Shown here piece by piece: positions 21,399 through 32,525 of a stretch of 64,000 bases of DNA. The DNA is from Cordylochernes scorpioides. Its lineage: Eukaryota; Arthropoda; Arachnida; Pseudoscorpiones; Chernetidae. The notes beneath the pieces are model-generated. The model was not told where the DNA came from. It saw nothing but the letters and a program-made list of their open reading frames with translations, and did no database searches. The stretch lies in assembly GCA_030710605.1 (NCBI GenBank), contig CP092882.1:17108316-17172315 (forward strand). The letters run 5' to 3'. The translations under genes were made by a program, and so were the position numbers. Positions within the stretch are counted from its first letter, which is position 1. Every line of letters starts with the position of its first letter.

Positions 21399-21561
21399 CC
21401 TTTTTAAGCAATAAAATATATGTAAACTAAGGTGTAATATTCAATTCAAGCATATGGAACCAACATCGATTCATTTTTGAAACAAAGAAAAATCATAGGC
21501 TTATATAACTTTCACTTTTTCATACAGCACCTGCCAATAGTTTCTATATATAGTTTTTATT

Positions 21562-21810
21562 TATACGTAATTCTACTGTCCTAAAATCTTATGTCCATAG
21601 TTTACTTGAAAACCATTTCTAAGATTCCATCCTTCAGTGTACCATATAAAAGTAGAAAGATCCAATACATTATTAGAACTCTAAGAGAAACGGTCTGGTG
21701 GATTAAATTGGTGAAACCGCTGGGAGGGTTCACCACTGATGAGCCAAGTCCTCCCAATATTTTTCATCACAGTAAGGACAGTAGAAGTTTGTTTAATGTG
21801 TAAAATAAAC
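21562..21810. mobile_element. Foldback MITE FB1, variant half
   Basis: Contains 'ggagggttcaccactgatga' and 'cagtaaggacagtagaa' of FB1, plus an upstream part ('agaaacggtctggtggatt', 'tccaatacattattagaact') that recurs in reverse complement at 42575-42895. Only one arm of the palindrome is present. Confidence 0.65.
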
Positions 21811-23285
21811 ATCATGCCATAATGATTTCATTTCCTATTTAACGCCATTATTTATATAACGAGTAGCTTTCGGAATATTTTCCTTCTTCAGTTCAAAAGT
21901 ACAAAGCCCCTACCTAGTTAATGATTTTTAGATATATTTCATATATATAGTTCATACATTGATATGCAGCAGAGGTATATTCTTTGCGTTTTTTTACAAT
22001 AAATGTTTCAGAGGAGTACATTGAGCACACCATGATACACTTATACAGGGATCTATAAAGATGTAGAAAACAACCCAATAAACCCGACAACAATGGATCA
22101 AAGACGGTACAAATAAATTCGCAGCCGACCAATAATTTTCAGGCAGACGATAAGTGTGAGGACTAATGGGATGTCAGCCGATTTTACGGCGTCCTTCATT
22201 TAATTGGAGTCGGCGTGGAGATGACTTCAAATCAATGGAACTGCTGGTGGTGGTTGGGATTATTGTGGGGACACACAGAGCACTCGTTAACTAACTTGTT
22301 TTAACTTGTTTCTATTTCTAAATATAATTGCCATCTATCAATAAAATCTGCAGCAATTAATTTTAAACAATTTGTTTATTTTTATCTATACAGACTATAT
22401 TTGATTATAATAGTTATAAAACTTGAAGACTGATGGTGTGTTAACTATCAATTTTAGATAATCTTACCTACAGGAATTGTTCATTTATTCACGATTATTT
22501 TTGCGTATAGCTTTTATCTTTTTTTTTTTTTTTGCAAAATATTTATGTCGAATCTTGCCGACTCTCTGTTTACTCCGTGGTAATTATGACAGCGAAGGTG
22601 CTGTCAACTTGAAGTTTGGGATTGGATTGGGGTGAATTTTGCAGTCGTGATGGCAAGAGTGAGGACACAGGATAGGTTGGTCAAGGGAACCGATGCTGAC
22701 AGACAGAGAGCATGGAGGAGAGTGAGCTTACGCCCCGCGATTTACGCTGGATCAGAAGACACGTCTAGTACGGATGAGACTCGGAGACGCTACTGAGGCT
22801 TCCCCAGTCGGGTGGTGTCACGTGACCTATCTTGAGATTTGGATTGATCACTCATTACATCATGGAAGATGAAGAATCGCCTTGATTGGTCCAAACGACT
22901 GGGAAGCCATCTTTGATGTTATAGCAGAAAATGTGAGGATGGAGCATTGACCCAAATAAAATTGTTTTCAGCGAATTCAACTCCGGGGTCCTTTGTCTTG
23001 GAGTTCTCTGGAATAAAAGTGTCGTTGACCTAGCGCTAATGATATGAGATGGGAATCTTTCCTCTTAACTCTAGGCCTAATTGCAATCGTTTATTAATAT
23101 CTATAATCGTATTATCTCCTTATTTTTCTCTGTCTGTCTGACATACAGTCCGTATTTTATTTGGCTCTTAGCTGTACATCATGGTATACAGTAGTTTGGT
23201 ACAGGGTACAAGGTGGTGGGACATATGCAGGGACATGGTAGAATGACTGGGGTTTTAAATTATCAGATTTATTTTTAAATGGAGA
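21811..23285. other. No recognised gene; GC-richer unassigned segment
   Basis: About 1.5 kb inside the GNAT intron. A patch at roughly 22140-22290 and another at 22560-23040 are richer in GC than the surroundings and look like remains of an element, but I find no domain, terminal repeat or long frame. Confidence 0.4.
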
Positions 23286-23287
23286 GA

Positions 23288-23480
23288 AAATGATTTCCTG
23301 ATCGTACAACTGAAAGTTTCTGATGGCTTGCGCCATCTATTGGAATAAATATAAACTAGTTGTTGATTTGAGATGGTGTAAGCCATCAGTAACCTCTTTG
23401 TTGCCAGTTGTAAATTCAACCTTTAGTTGCATTAGCCAACCTGATCCGAATACAATTTGACTTTAGTACTATTTTTGATT
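23288..23480. repeat. Hairpin MITE HP copy
   Basis: Contains 'tgatggcttgcgccatctat' followed by 'ggaataaatataaact' and, inverted, 'agatggtgtaagccatcag'. Matches the HP family. Confidence 0.65.
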
Positions 23481-23698
23481 TATTTTAAAATATATATATA
23501 TATTATTATTATTAAAGTTTTAAATATGAAATGTGTTCGCTAACAAATATATATTTTTTATCTAATCCCGTTTATGGCTGTTTTCTTTTAGAAGTTGTTT
23601 GTTGTTGTTGTCAAATCTTAATTTTGATTGAGATTTTTATTACAAATATTAGTATGTTTTGAAAATAGAGCAATCCATACTTAATTCATTAGATAATA

Positions 23699-23771
23699 AA
23701 AGGCATATATTGGATTTAAAAAAATATTTATTTTGCCAATATTTTTTTTAAATCCAATATATGCCTTTTGA
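23699..23771. repeat. Short near-perfect palindrome
   Basis: The left arm 'aaaaggcatatattggattt' and following A-rich bases are repeated in inverse ('aaatccaatatatgcctttt') after a 9-10 base loop; arms are about 31 bases. The A/T tracts extend the stem. It may be a hairpin end of an HP-like element. Confidence 0.8.
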
Positions 23772-24065
23772 CGTGACAACGTCTTAAATTAGGTTGCGGC
23801 TGGGAGTCACTTATGAAAAAGTGTAACGCCCGGTAACGTTACGATGAGTTACCGAACGAGAGTGCTGCGCGCGCAGCGCTAGAGAATTAGGCGCATTGAA
23901 TCGGCGCATGCTTGTCTCTGTCTTTGTCTTTCTCGAACGTTCTTGGCGTTGGAAAAACAAGAAAGCGTCATAATACAAATTCACACGTGTGGTTAAAGTA
24001 TCGTCAGCTGTGTCTGTAGTGAAAATGTGGAGTGCTTAGATTCGTCATTTACAACAACTACAACA
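23772..24065. other. CpG-rich patch, possible promoter or LTR remnant
   Basis: A segment with many CpGs ('taacgcccggtaacgttacg', 'ctgcgcgcgcagcgct', 'ttctcgaacgttcttggcg') in AT-rich DNA, ending 'caacaacaataaag' next to GTAAAT. It could be a 5' untranslated exon or an element promoter. No protein is encoded. Confidence 0.3.
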
Positions 24066-24487
24066 ATAAAGGTAAATAATTGTACACTGATATTTCATTA
24101 TCGTAAACTATGATTGATTGATTAATTGTTAGATTGACACAAAAGTTGAGAAACTGAGTTTATAGGTTATGTCATACTATTGATAAATGTTGATAGTGTT
24201 AAGTAAATTATTAGTTTAAAATTAATTAATTAATTAATTATTATTTTACAAATTTTAAATAGTTTCAAATTTATTTAGCAAAAATTTGAACCTTCGATCT
24301 GAATAAATGTTTTGATTTTCGAATTGATTATTTAAAATTACAAATATTAAGAAAAAGTGGCAGATATAAGAAAACTTTATTTAAACTGTGTTGAGCAAGA
24401 ATTTTAACATCTAATATAAGTAAATGTTTTAATTTTCAACTTCATCATTTACAATTACAAATTTTATTTAATTTCAAATTTATTTAG

Positions 24488-24742
24488 CAAAAATTTGAAC
24501 CGATTCTTCTGTGTGGTGATTTTAACAAAAACGTAAAGCCTGACAACTCGTTTCTTAATTTCATGAAAAATACGTATAATCTTGATTGCGTATCAAACGT
24601 TTCTAAGTCAACTACATTAAAAGGAACAACTATCGACTTGACTTTCGCAAGACACATTACAGCAGAAACACTTCCTTTCATTTCATATTTCTCCTATCAT
24701 CGTCCTATCCTCAACAAAATCACTCAAATAGGAATTAGTTAA
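24488..24742 (+). pseudogene. APE-type endonuclease fragment (Helentron or non-LTR origin)
   Basis: An open stretch without ATG, bounded upstream by a stop (24485) and ending at TAA 24740-24742. It reads EPILLCGDFNKNV..., STTLKGTTIDLTFAR, then SYFSYHRPI. The GDFN, T-x-IDL and S-x-H motifs are those of the C-terminal half of exonuclease-endonuclease-phosphatase domains. This type accompanies Helentron/PIF1-like helicases and non-LTR elements. The N-terminal half is missing, so it is a relic. The flanks carry a short direct repeat (about 24264-24294 and 24471-24501). Confidence 0.65.
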
Positions 24743-25038
24743 GTTTAAGTTTACATGTACAATGTTTTAGTAAACAAAATATATTTCTATAGTTAAAATT
24801 TGTGCAATTCTTATTTTCATTCAATTCCTTGTTCCTATTGTGCAATTTAATTATATTCATATCAATAAATATTCTACCGTTGTCACGTAAAATCTTCGCC
24901 CGTAAAACCGACTTTACAGGCAACCATTGTTTTATTATATAATATTAGTATGTACATAATTGACTTTCAATGAATTTAAAAAAATAAAATGAAGAATTCA
25001 AATATAAGCTAAATTCAACATTTTAAAAGGAAATGATA
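24743..25038. other. AT-rich spacer, nothing recognised
   Basis: No feature seen between the endonuclease fragment and the mariner-type MITE. Confidence 0.4.
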
Positions 25039-25040
25039 TA

Positions 25041-25843
25041 CACTCATGAACAAAACTTAAGGAAATTAAATCTTTCAGCATGTATATCAGGATTCAGACA
25101 ATAACTCTGAAAGATATTACAGTGACCTTTATTGAATATACACTCAAGTACAAAACTTAAGGAAGTTGTACCTTTTAGCATGTATATCAGGATTCAGATA
25201 ATAACTCTGAAGGATATTACAGTGACCCTTATTGAATATACACTCATGAACAAAACTTAAGGAAGTAGTACCTTTCAGCATGTATATCAGGATTCAGACA
25301 ATAACTCTGAAAGATATTAAAGTGACCTTTATTGAATATACACTCATGAATAAAACTTAAGGAAGTTGTACCTTTTAGCATGTATATCAGGATTCAGATA
25401 ATAACTCTGAAGGATATTACAGTGACCCTTATTGAATATACACTCATGAACAAAACTTAAGGAAGTTGTACCTTTTAGCATGTATATCAGGATTCAGATA
25501 ATAACTCTGAAAGATATTACAGTGACCTTTATTGAATATACACTCATGAACAAAACTTAAGGAAGTTGTACCTTTTAGCATGTATATCAGGATTCAGATA
25601 ATAACTCTGAAGGATATTACAGTGACCCTTATTGAATATACACTCATGAACAAAACTTAAGGAAGTTGTACCTTTTAGCATGTATATCAGAATTCAGATA
25701 ATAGCTCTGAAAGATATTACAGTGACCTTTATTGAAGACACACGAGATAAACAAGTGTGAATAAAATTGCCTCTGTCTCCTTCAAAAATAGACGACCGGC
25801 GATAACAAAGATTTTCCACTTCATTAAGTTTTGTTCATGAGTG
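25041..25843. mobile_element. Mariner-type MITE with seven 100-bp tandem units
   Basis: The outer ends are inverted: CACTCATGAACAAAACTTAA on the left and TTAAGTTTTGTTCATGAGTG on the right, each flanked by TA. Starting at 25041, the left terminal repeat plus about 75 bases of subterminal sequence is repeated every 100 bases (25041, 25141, 25241, 25341, 25441, 25541, 25641), so the element holds seven copies of its own left end. The unique right part (about 25735-25843) resembles that of the element at 32526-33120. No transposase is encoded. Another lone end of the family is at about 25967-25990. Confidence 0.88.
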
Positions 25844-26039
25844 TATATTTGAAAATTATTTTTCTCTATTTTTTTCGTTGTAACGTCTCAATTAATATGG
25901 GATATCTACATTAGCTGTGTTGACTTCACAAAAATGTTCTGTTTTAAACTTTCAAAACTCAACTTTCTTAAGTTTTGTCCATGTGAGTGTATTTAGTACA
26001 ATTAATTAAAAAAGCGTGGTTACTTTCTCTTGATTAATC

Positions 26040-26200
26040 AAGAAAGGGTTGTTGATAAATTCTGGAATACATTTTTTAAAAAAATCTACGTTTAGTTGAT
26101 ATTTATTCCGACAGATGGCGCAAGCCATCAACAACTTTTAGTTACATAATCAGGAGATGTCTTTTTAAAAATGTATTTACATAATTCCAATACAATTTTA
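26040..26200. repeat. Hairpin MITE HP copy
   Basis: Contains 'atttattccgacagatggcg', 'caagccatcaacaactttta' and 'aggagatgtctttttaaa', the reverse complement of the HP family order. Confidence 0.6.
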
Positions 26201-26383
26201 CATTTTTTTTTCTAACTTTTACAAGCCATAAAAAGTCAATCTGATCCAATTTCATGTTTTTCTTCAACTCCTTCTAATTGTGTAACACTTTCTATTTCAC
26301 TTTAGTGTAGATATTATTTCTCTAATAGCTGTGTGTGTGTTTGTTATATACCAAAAGGCTTTACCTAAAGGTTTATAAAAATA

Positions 26384-28927
26384 CTAGACGAATGGCCCGG
26401 GCAACGCCTGGGGTTTACCCGAGTGCGAATATATATAAAGAACGTTGTCTTGTGTGGTCTCGCTATTGTCAGGGTGGTCTGTATAGTCAGGTGTATGTAT
26501 CACACAGCCGATAACAGGGTTGTCTAGAGTGGTCGCTATAGACAGGGTGGTCTGTATAGACAGGTGGATGTATCACATTGCTGATAACAGGGTTGCCTAA
26601 GGTGACCGCTATAGACAGGGTGGTCTGTATAGACAGGTGAATGTAACACACTGATGATAACAGGGCTGCCTAAGGTGACCGCTATAGACAGGGTGGTCTG
26701 TATAGACAGGCAGCTGATAACAGGGTTGTCTAGAGTGGTCGCTATAGTCAGGGTGGTCTGTATAGACAGGTGTATGTTTCAAACTGCTGATAACAGGGTT
26801 GCCTAGAGTGACCGCTATAGACAGGGTGGTCTGTATAGACAGGTGAATGTAACACACTGATGATAACAGGGTTGTCTAGAGTGGCCGCTATAGGCAGGTG
26901 GATGTATCACACAGCTGATAATAGGGTTGCCTAGAGTGGCCGCTATAGACAGGGCGGTCTGTGTAGACAGGTGGATGTATCACACAGCTGATAACAGGGT
27001 TGCCCAGAGTGGCCGCTATAGACAGGGTGGTCTGTATAGACAGGTGGATGTATCACACAGCTGATAACAGGGTTGCCCAGAGTGGCCGCTATAGACAGGG
27101 TGGTCTGTATAGACAGGTGGATGTATCACACAGCTGATAACAGGGTTGCCCAGAGTGGCCGCTATAGACAGGGTGGTCTGTATAGACAGGCGGATGTATC
27201 ACACAGCTGATAACAGGGTTGCCCAGAGTGGCCGCTATAGACAGGGTGGTCTGTATAAACAGGTGGATGTATCACACAGCTGATAACAGGGTTGCCCAGA
27301 GTGGCCGCTATAGACAGGGTGGTCTGTATAGACAGGTGGATGTATCACACAGCTGATAATAGGGTTGCCTAGAGTGGCCGCTATAGACAGGGCGGTCTGT
27401 GTAGACAGGTGGATGTATCACACAGCTGATAACAGGGTTGCCCAGAGTGGCCGCTATAGACAGGGTGGTCTGTGTAGACAGGTGGATGTATCACACAGCT
27501 GATAATAGGGTTGCCTAGAGTGGCCGCTATAGACAGGGCGGTCTGTGTAGACAGGTGGATGTATCACACAGCTGATAACAGGGTTGCCCAGAGTGGCCGC
27601 TATAGACAGGGTGGTCTGTATAGACAGGTGGATGTATCACACAGCTGATAACAGGGTTGCCCAGAGTGGCCGCTATAGACAGGGTGGTCTGTATAGACAG
27701 GTGGATGTATCACACAGCTGATAACAGGCTTGCCCAGAGTGGCCGCTATAGACAGGGTGGTCTGTATAGACAGGTGGATGTATCACACAGCTTATAATAG
27801 GGTTGCCTAGAGTGGCCGCTATAGACAGGGCGGTCTGTATAGACAGGCGGATGTATCACACAGCTGATAACAGGGTTGCCCAGAGTGGCCGCTATAGACA
27901 GGGTGGTCTGTATAGACAGGCGGATGTATCACACAGCTGATAACAGGGTTGCCCAGAGTGGCCGCTATAGACAGGGTGGTCTGTATAGACAGGTGGATGT
28001 ATCACACAGCTGATAACAGGGTTGCCCAGAGTGGCCGCTATAGACAGGGTGGTCTGTATAGACAGGTGGATGTATCACACAGCTGATAACAGGGTTGCCC
28101 AGAGTGACCGCTATAGACAGGGTGGTCTGTATAGACAGGTGGATGTATCACACAGCTGATAACAGGGTTGCCCAGAGTGGCCGCTATAGACAGGGTGGTC
28201 TGTATAGACAGGTGGATGTATCACACAGCTGATAACAGGGTTGCCTAAGGTGACCGCTATGGACAGGGTGGTCTGTATAGACAGGCGGATGTATCACACA
28301 GCTGATAACAGGGTTGCCCAGAATGGCCGCTATAGACAGGGTGGTCTGTATAGACAGGTGGATGTATCACACAGCTGATAACAGGGTTGCCCAGAGTGGC
28401 CGCTATAGACAGGGTGGTCTGTGTAGACAGGTGGATGTATCACGCAGCTGATAACAGGGTTGCCCAGAGTGGCCGCTATAGACAGGGTGGTCTGTGTAGA
28501 CAGGTGGATGTATCACACAGCTGATAATAGGGTTGCCTAGAGTGGCCGCTGTAGACAGGGTGGTCTGTATAGACAGGTGGATGTTTCACACAGCTGATAA
28601 CAGGGTTGTCTAGAGTGGTCGCTATAGACAGGGTGGTCTGTATTGACAGGTGTATGTATCACACAGCTGATAACAGGGTTGTCTAAGGTGTCCGCTATAG
28701 ACAGGGTGGTCTGTATAGACAGGTGGATGTAACACACTGCTGATAACAGGGTTGTCTAGAATGGCCGCTATAGACAGGTGTATGTATCACACAGCTGATA
28801 ACAGGGTTGTCTAGAGGGAGGCGGGCAGGGAGGTCACGTGTTTGCTGGCAGCCAATGGGCGCGCATTCTATCCGTGAGCTTCAGACAAACAGACAAACAG
28901 ACAGAATAAGGCAAATATATAAGTAGA
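26384..28927 (-). mobile_element. Non-autonomous Helitron carrying an expanded minisatellite
   Basis: On the - strand the element starts TCTACTTATATATTTGCC and ends ...CCATTCGTCTAG, with a GC-rich hairpin (CCCAGGC / GCCCGGG around GTT) eight bases before CTAG. It sits between A and T, the classical Helitron target. Both termini match the independent 606-bp copy at 49008-49613. There is no Rep/helicase frame. Almost the whole interior is the 73-bp array; about 280 bases present in the other copy (49150-49430) are missing here. Confidence 0.88.
26440..28815. repeat. 73-bp minisatellite array (about 32 units) inside a Helitron
   Basis: Units run ctgataacagggttgccc ... tggccgctatagacaggg ... tagacaggtggatgtatc, with a period of 73 bases. 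Central units are nearly identical; units at both ends are more diverged and some have internal deletions. As 73 is not a multiple of 3, it is not a protein repeat. The other copy of this Helitron has only about one and a half units (49437-49550). Confidence 0.92.
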
Positions 28928-28955
28928 TGTGTATTATTGAGATCTCTCTGATAGT

Positions 28956-29255
28956 GCTTATCTCTAGTACACTTTGTACAAGACATGATAATCATGGTGG
29001 GTAGAAGTAGGCGACTGCTTTTACTGTAAGTGCACCACACATGTGAAAAAGAGTTCGACTTTTGCACTTACAAATGTACCAGAGTCCCGTTTGGTTATCT
29101 GTACTCGCTGGTGGAGTTGGACTTTTGCAAGAATCGGGGGCCATTGGAGCATTTTTTTTTTTAAATCAGAAAAAAGTGCCCAATGCAGGAATCGAACCTT
29201 GGTCGTAGCGCTCGAAAACCAACGGTTTAGATCACCCTTACACCGACCCCCTTCC
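28956..29255 (-). mobile_element. tRNA-derived SINE, full-length copy
   Basis: On the - strand it starts GGGGGTCGGTGTAAGGG, has a B-box-like GGTTCGATTCC, a body with 'gatttaaaaa' and 'ggcccccgattcttgcaaaa', and an end containing 'ccaccatgattatcatg'. It is flanked by an 8-base duplication CTGATAGT (28948-28955 and 29256-29263). Copies also at 30035-30235, 41965-42125, 43994-44297 and a relic near 59985-60090. The tRNA head is too diverged for a functional tRNA gene. Confidence 0.82.
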
Positions 29256-29631
29256 CTGATAGTTAATCTTCTTATTCTGGATTGGTTAAATGATCAGATT
29301 CACAAATACCTATCACCAATAATGGTCAAAATTTTACCAGCCTCTCTCTGAGTGGTTGACCAATGAGAGGTTTATATTCTTACATTACCAATCCGACAGT
29401 TCACTAAAATATTAGAATAGCGTTAGAAAGTAAAAAAAGAAGATGATTAAAAACACACAGTGTTATGTCTTTCCATCAAGTATGTAAATAGATGATAGCT
29501 ATTTTTCTTTCTGGTACTTTTTCCTTTTTTTAGACTCCGAGATGAAGAGTTTTGAATAAAATATGTAAATTACAATAAGAGGAATCGTCGTTATTATTGC
29601 TAAGAAAAGACCAAAAGTAATAGCAACAAGT
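29256..29631. other. Left flank of an inverted duplication; otherwise unassigned
   Basis: Bases 29256-29302 recur in inverse at about 29994-30035. The rest shows no recognised feature. Confidence 0.55.
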
Positions 29632-29880
29632 TTCTTTATTCGACACTATTATAGACGCGTATGATTCTTTTGAAAATTAAACCATTTCTACTGCCCTTAC
29701 TGCAATGGAAAAATTAAAGGGAGTGCATGGCTCATCAGTGGTGAACCCTCCAAGCGGTTTCGCCAGTTCTTTTGCAGTAAGGGTAGTAGAAATGGTTTAA
29801 TTTTCAAAAGAATCATACGCGTATATAATAGTTTCGAATATTCATAACAGATGGCGCGCTATACATCATAACAAGTTTCA
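29632..29880. mobile_element. Foldback MITE FB1 copy
   Basis: Arms 'cactattatagacgcgtatg...' and '...catacgcgtatataatagt', centre with 'ggctcatcagtggtgaaccc', ending 'cataacagatggcgcgct'. Only one side of the central palindrome remains. Confidence 0.82.
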
Positions 29881-29917
29881 TTATTGAAGAGGTATGTGCA
29901 AGCTTTCGGACAATAAC

Positions 29918-29988
29918 GATCTTCAACAGGTTGAAATATGAATTCCACGTAGCAGGTATTACAGCCTGTTGAAGATCGTTATTGTATC
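29918..29988. repeat. Hairpin with 'acgatcttcaacagg' arms
   Basis: 'caataacgatcttcaacagg' and 'cctgttgaagatcgttattg' form 20-base arms around about 30 bases. It resembles the ends of dispersed foldback repeats such as the one near 56030-56130. Confidence 0.7.
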
Positions 29989-30034
29989 AGTAACACTGAT
30001 CATTTAACCAAAATCCAGAATAAGAAGATTAACT

Positions 30035-30235
30035 ATCAGAGAAGGAGGGTCGGTGGAAGGGTTATCTAAACCGTTGGTTTTCAACTGCTACGATCCGGGT
30101 TCGATTCCCGCATTGGGCACTTTTTTCTGATTAAAAAAAATGCTCCAATGGCCCCCGATTCTTGCAAAATTCCAACCCCACCAGAAAGTTCAGGTTACCA
30201 AACGGGACTCTGGTACATTTGCCAAGCACATACAT
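30035..30235 (+). mobile_element. tRNA-derived SINE, 3'-truncated copy
   Basis: Starts GGGTCGGTGGAAGGG, contains GGTTCGATTCCC and the body to 'gggactctggtacatttg', then stops. Its upstream flank (about 29994-30034) is the inverse of the flank of the SINE at 28956-29255, which indicates an inverted duplication and not an independent insertion. Confidence 0.75.
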
Positions 30236-30295
30236 GTTCAATAAAAAACAATTCGTCGCTTATACCTTTAATCCTTTCTTAAAACAAGTAAATAT

Positions 30296-30660
30296 TAAGA
30301 AAAAGGCATCTCCTTATCGTGCAACTGAAAGTGTGGCTTGCGCCATCTATCGGAATAAATATAAACTATTCTCATTGATTTTTAATTATTCCAGAATTGG
30401 CCATATACCCTTTTTTTATTAATTAAGAAAACCTTACCACGGACGCGTTTCAGGCTGTTGGCCCTCATCAGCTTGGTGCAAGCTGTACCTCAACGACCAA
30501 AAAATTGGTCATTTAGGCATCCTGAAAAATCATGAAACGGGTAATTAAGGCCAGAATTGTGTGAGACCGCGACACAATGTGAAAAAATAGTACAAATGTG
30601 ATATTGTGCTGGGATAAGGTTCATAAATTAAGGAAAAGGCATCTCTTTATCTAATCCCAC
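30296..30660. repeat. Hairpin MITE HP, longest copy
   Basis: Starts 'aagaaaaaggcatctcctta', passes through 'cttgcgccatctatcgg', 'gacgcgtttcaggctgttgg' and 'ccctcatcagcttggtg', and ends with an inverted start near 30635-30655. This is the best guide to the full HP element. Confidence 0.7.
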
Positions 30661-31762
30661 CCCTAAGTAAATATTAGTCGATGTTGAGGGCGGAACTGAT
30701 TTTTACAATTCTCTAATCAGAAAAATTAAGCTTATTTCTTCGTAATAGCTTAATTCTACCAGGCCAATCAGATAAGGGGATTAGCTACCAATATATAATA
30801 AGTAATCCAGGCCCAACAGCCTTCAACAGAGGTGTAAAGAGCTAGCATGTGAAGGAAATAGACCTATAAAAAGCGACAAAAATTCAATGACCATATTGGG
30901 TGAATGGACGAATTAGGTGTCCCTATTAAAAGTAAGAAATATATTTTTAAACCCTACCAAGATTATGAATTTCATATATTAATTTGGTCTCCATGACCTT
31001 GTATAATTATACAATGGTATAATAAAAAAGTAAGAAATACCAACCAATAGCCGTAGCCATGACCAGGTCGGCATAAAAGATATCTGTTCTCTATGTTAGG
31101 AGAGACTTCATATGAAGTCAAGTCAGGCTGTCACAATACGTGTTTGAGATTCTTTGAATCAACAACAGATTTTCACTTACCCATCATGAACACATTCATC
31201 GCCTTCATGAAGTTCCTAACTCCGCCTTTGCCCGTCCCAAGCCCGGATGAAAAAGGAGGAGGGGAAGCAGTAACAAGCTCACTAAAAACCTGGGTTCAGC
31301 TGTCCCGGCTGATAGTACCCCGTAAGGACTCCTAATCCAGGGATACAAGATGAGCAGCGTTTATACTCCATGTTAGGAGCGGCTGCACATGGCGTCTGTA
31401 CCTCATGTCAGAGGTGGCCATTTATTTTGAAGCTAAGTCGGCCTGCCACTGAGTAGTGCTCCCAGTCTTAATGACAAAGGCAGTTGCATTCTACTTCACC
31501 CATTGTGAAGATAAGAAAAAAGAAGATGAATTTCCAGGTTCCTGGAGCTTTCAGAACTTGGCTTTATCATTTACTAAGATAACCCGTATTCTTGGAGTTT
31601 ACCGAAATTGACTCATTGTCACTAAACAACAAAACTACCCTAGTTGGCTGAGACAACCTCCTGTATTCTACTTGACTTCTACCCTAACACCAATGTCGTA
31701 AGGTAGAAAGCCAACCCATTCTAACATCACCCGCCGTGTGATATCTCCAATGTAGAGTAGGA
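30661..31762. other. Unassigned; possibly 5' part of a LINE
   Basis: A GC-richer patch at about 31085-31420 includes 'cccgtcccaagcccggatga' next to a purine-rich 'aaaaaggaggagg', which I associate with 5' regions of some non-LTR elements. No domain is visible. The phrase 'tccatgttaggag' recurs at about 31091 and 31360. Confidence 0.35.
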
Positions 31763-32287
31763 CAGAGGAAAACACATCATGTTTGATAACCAAGCTTCTA
31801 GATACATTTCAAAGTTTCTTTCCTTATGCAATTCCGAAATATTTCCGACCAAACTATTATAATTCACAATTTATAACGAACCATGGAAATTTTAAGGGAT
31901 TTTTATCAAAAATTGGTGCGATTGAAGACTCTAGCTGTCATTGTGGCAACGAATTCCAGGACTCGAGACACCTACTGCTGGAATGTCCACTCTTCTTCAC
32001 CGCTAGACAACAGACAATAAATAATGTTGTAGATCTATATCAGTTTGTAAATAGCAGAGAGAATTATCATAAGTTTAACTATTTTTGTAAATATATTCAT
32101 GATTTTCTTTCAAACCTGAAAGGTTCAGGTTCCTAATATATATATTTTTTTTCTCTTTTTATTTCGATTACTTTTTTTTTTTGTAAAAATTTTATAACTG
32201 TTTCTGTTTAAAAAATGTAAATCGACGCAATTATCCCTAGCCGGGATATCGCGTTTGTGTGTTGAAATAAATAAATAAATAAATAGA
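31763..32287 (+). pseudogene. LINE 3' end: C-terminal CCHC-like region, 3' UTR and (AAAT)n tail
   Basis: The open frame to 32136 includes TNHGNFKGFL, CHCGNEFQDSRHLLLECPL and then a tail. The C-x-C-G...HLLLECP pattern is the zinc-binding motif found after the RT/RNase H region in Jockey/I/R1-type non-LTR elements. A 3' UTR of about 150 bases ends in repeated AAAT (32264-32285), a typical LINE tail. The rest of the element is missing or unrecognised, so this is a 5'-truncated copy. Confidence 0.75.
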
Positions 32288-32525
32288 TACTTGTATTTGC
32301 TAAATTGTATACATTTTTTTTTCTATTTATGATTTAAGGTAAAATTGCGTGAACGGTAATTAAAATTCAAAAGTTTTTCATAATGAGTTTCTATTTTACA
32401 CATTAGAAATGCGCTAATTTTTAAGTTAAAATCATTCTCTGAAAGTTTTTTGATCGGTAATTTCTAAATAGACCTGTTTTACAAGTGTAAGCATGTGGTA
32501 GTTGTAAATATCCATGTTACACACG

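Noticed and set aside
26440..28815. CRISPR array
   Set aside because: Repeats are directly adjacent 73-bp units with no unique spacers, the genome is eukaryotic, and the array is bounded by Helitron ends.
30035..30120. tRNA gene
   Set aside because: It has a B-box-like sequence but no foldable cloverleaf, and it is the head of a SINE present in several copies.
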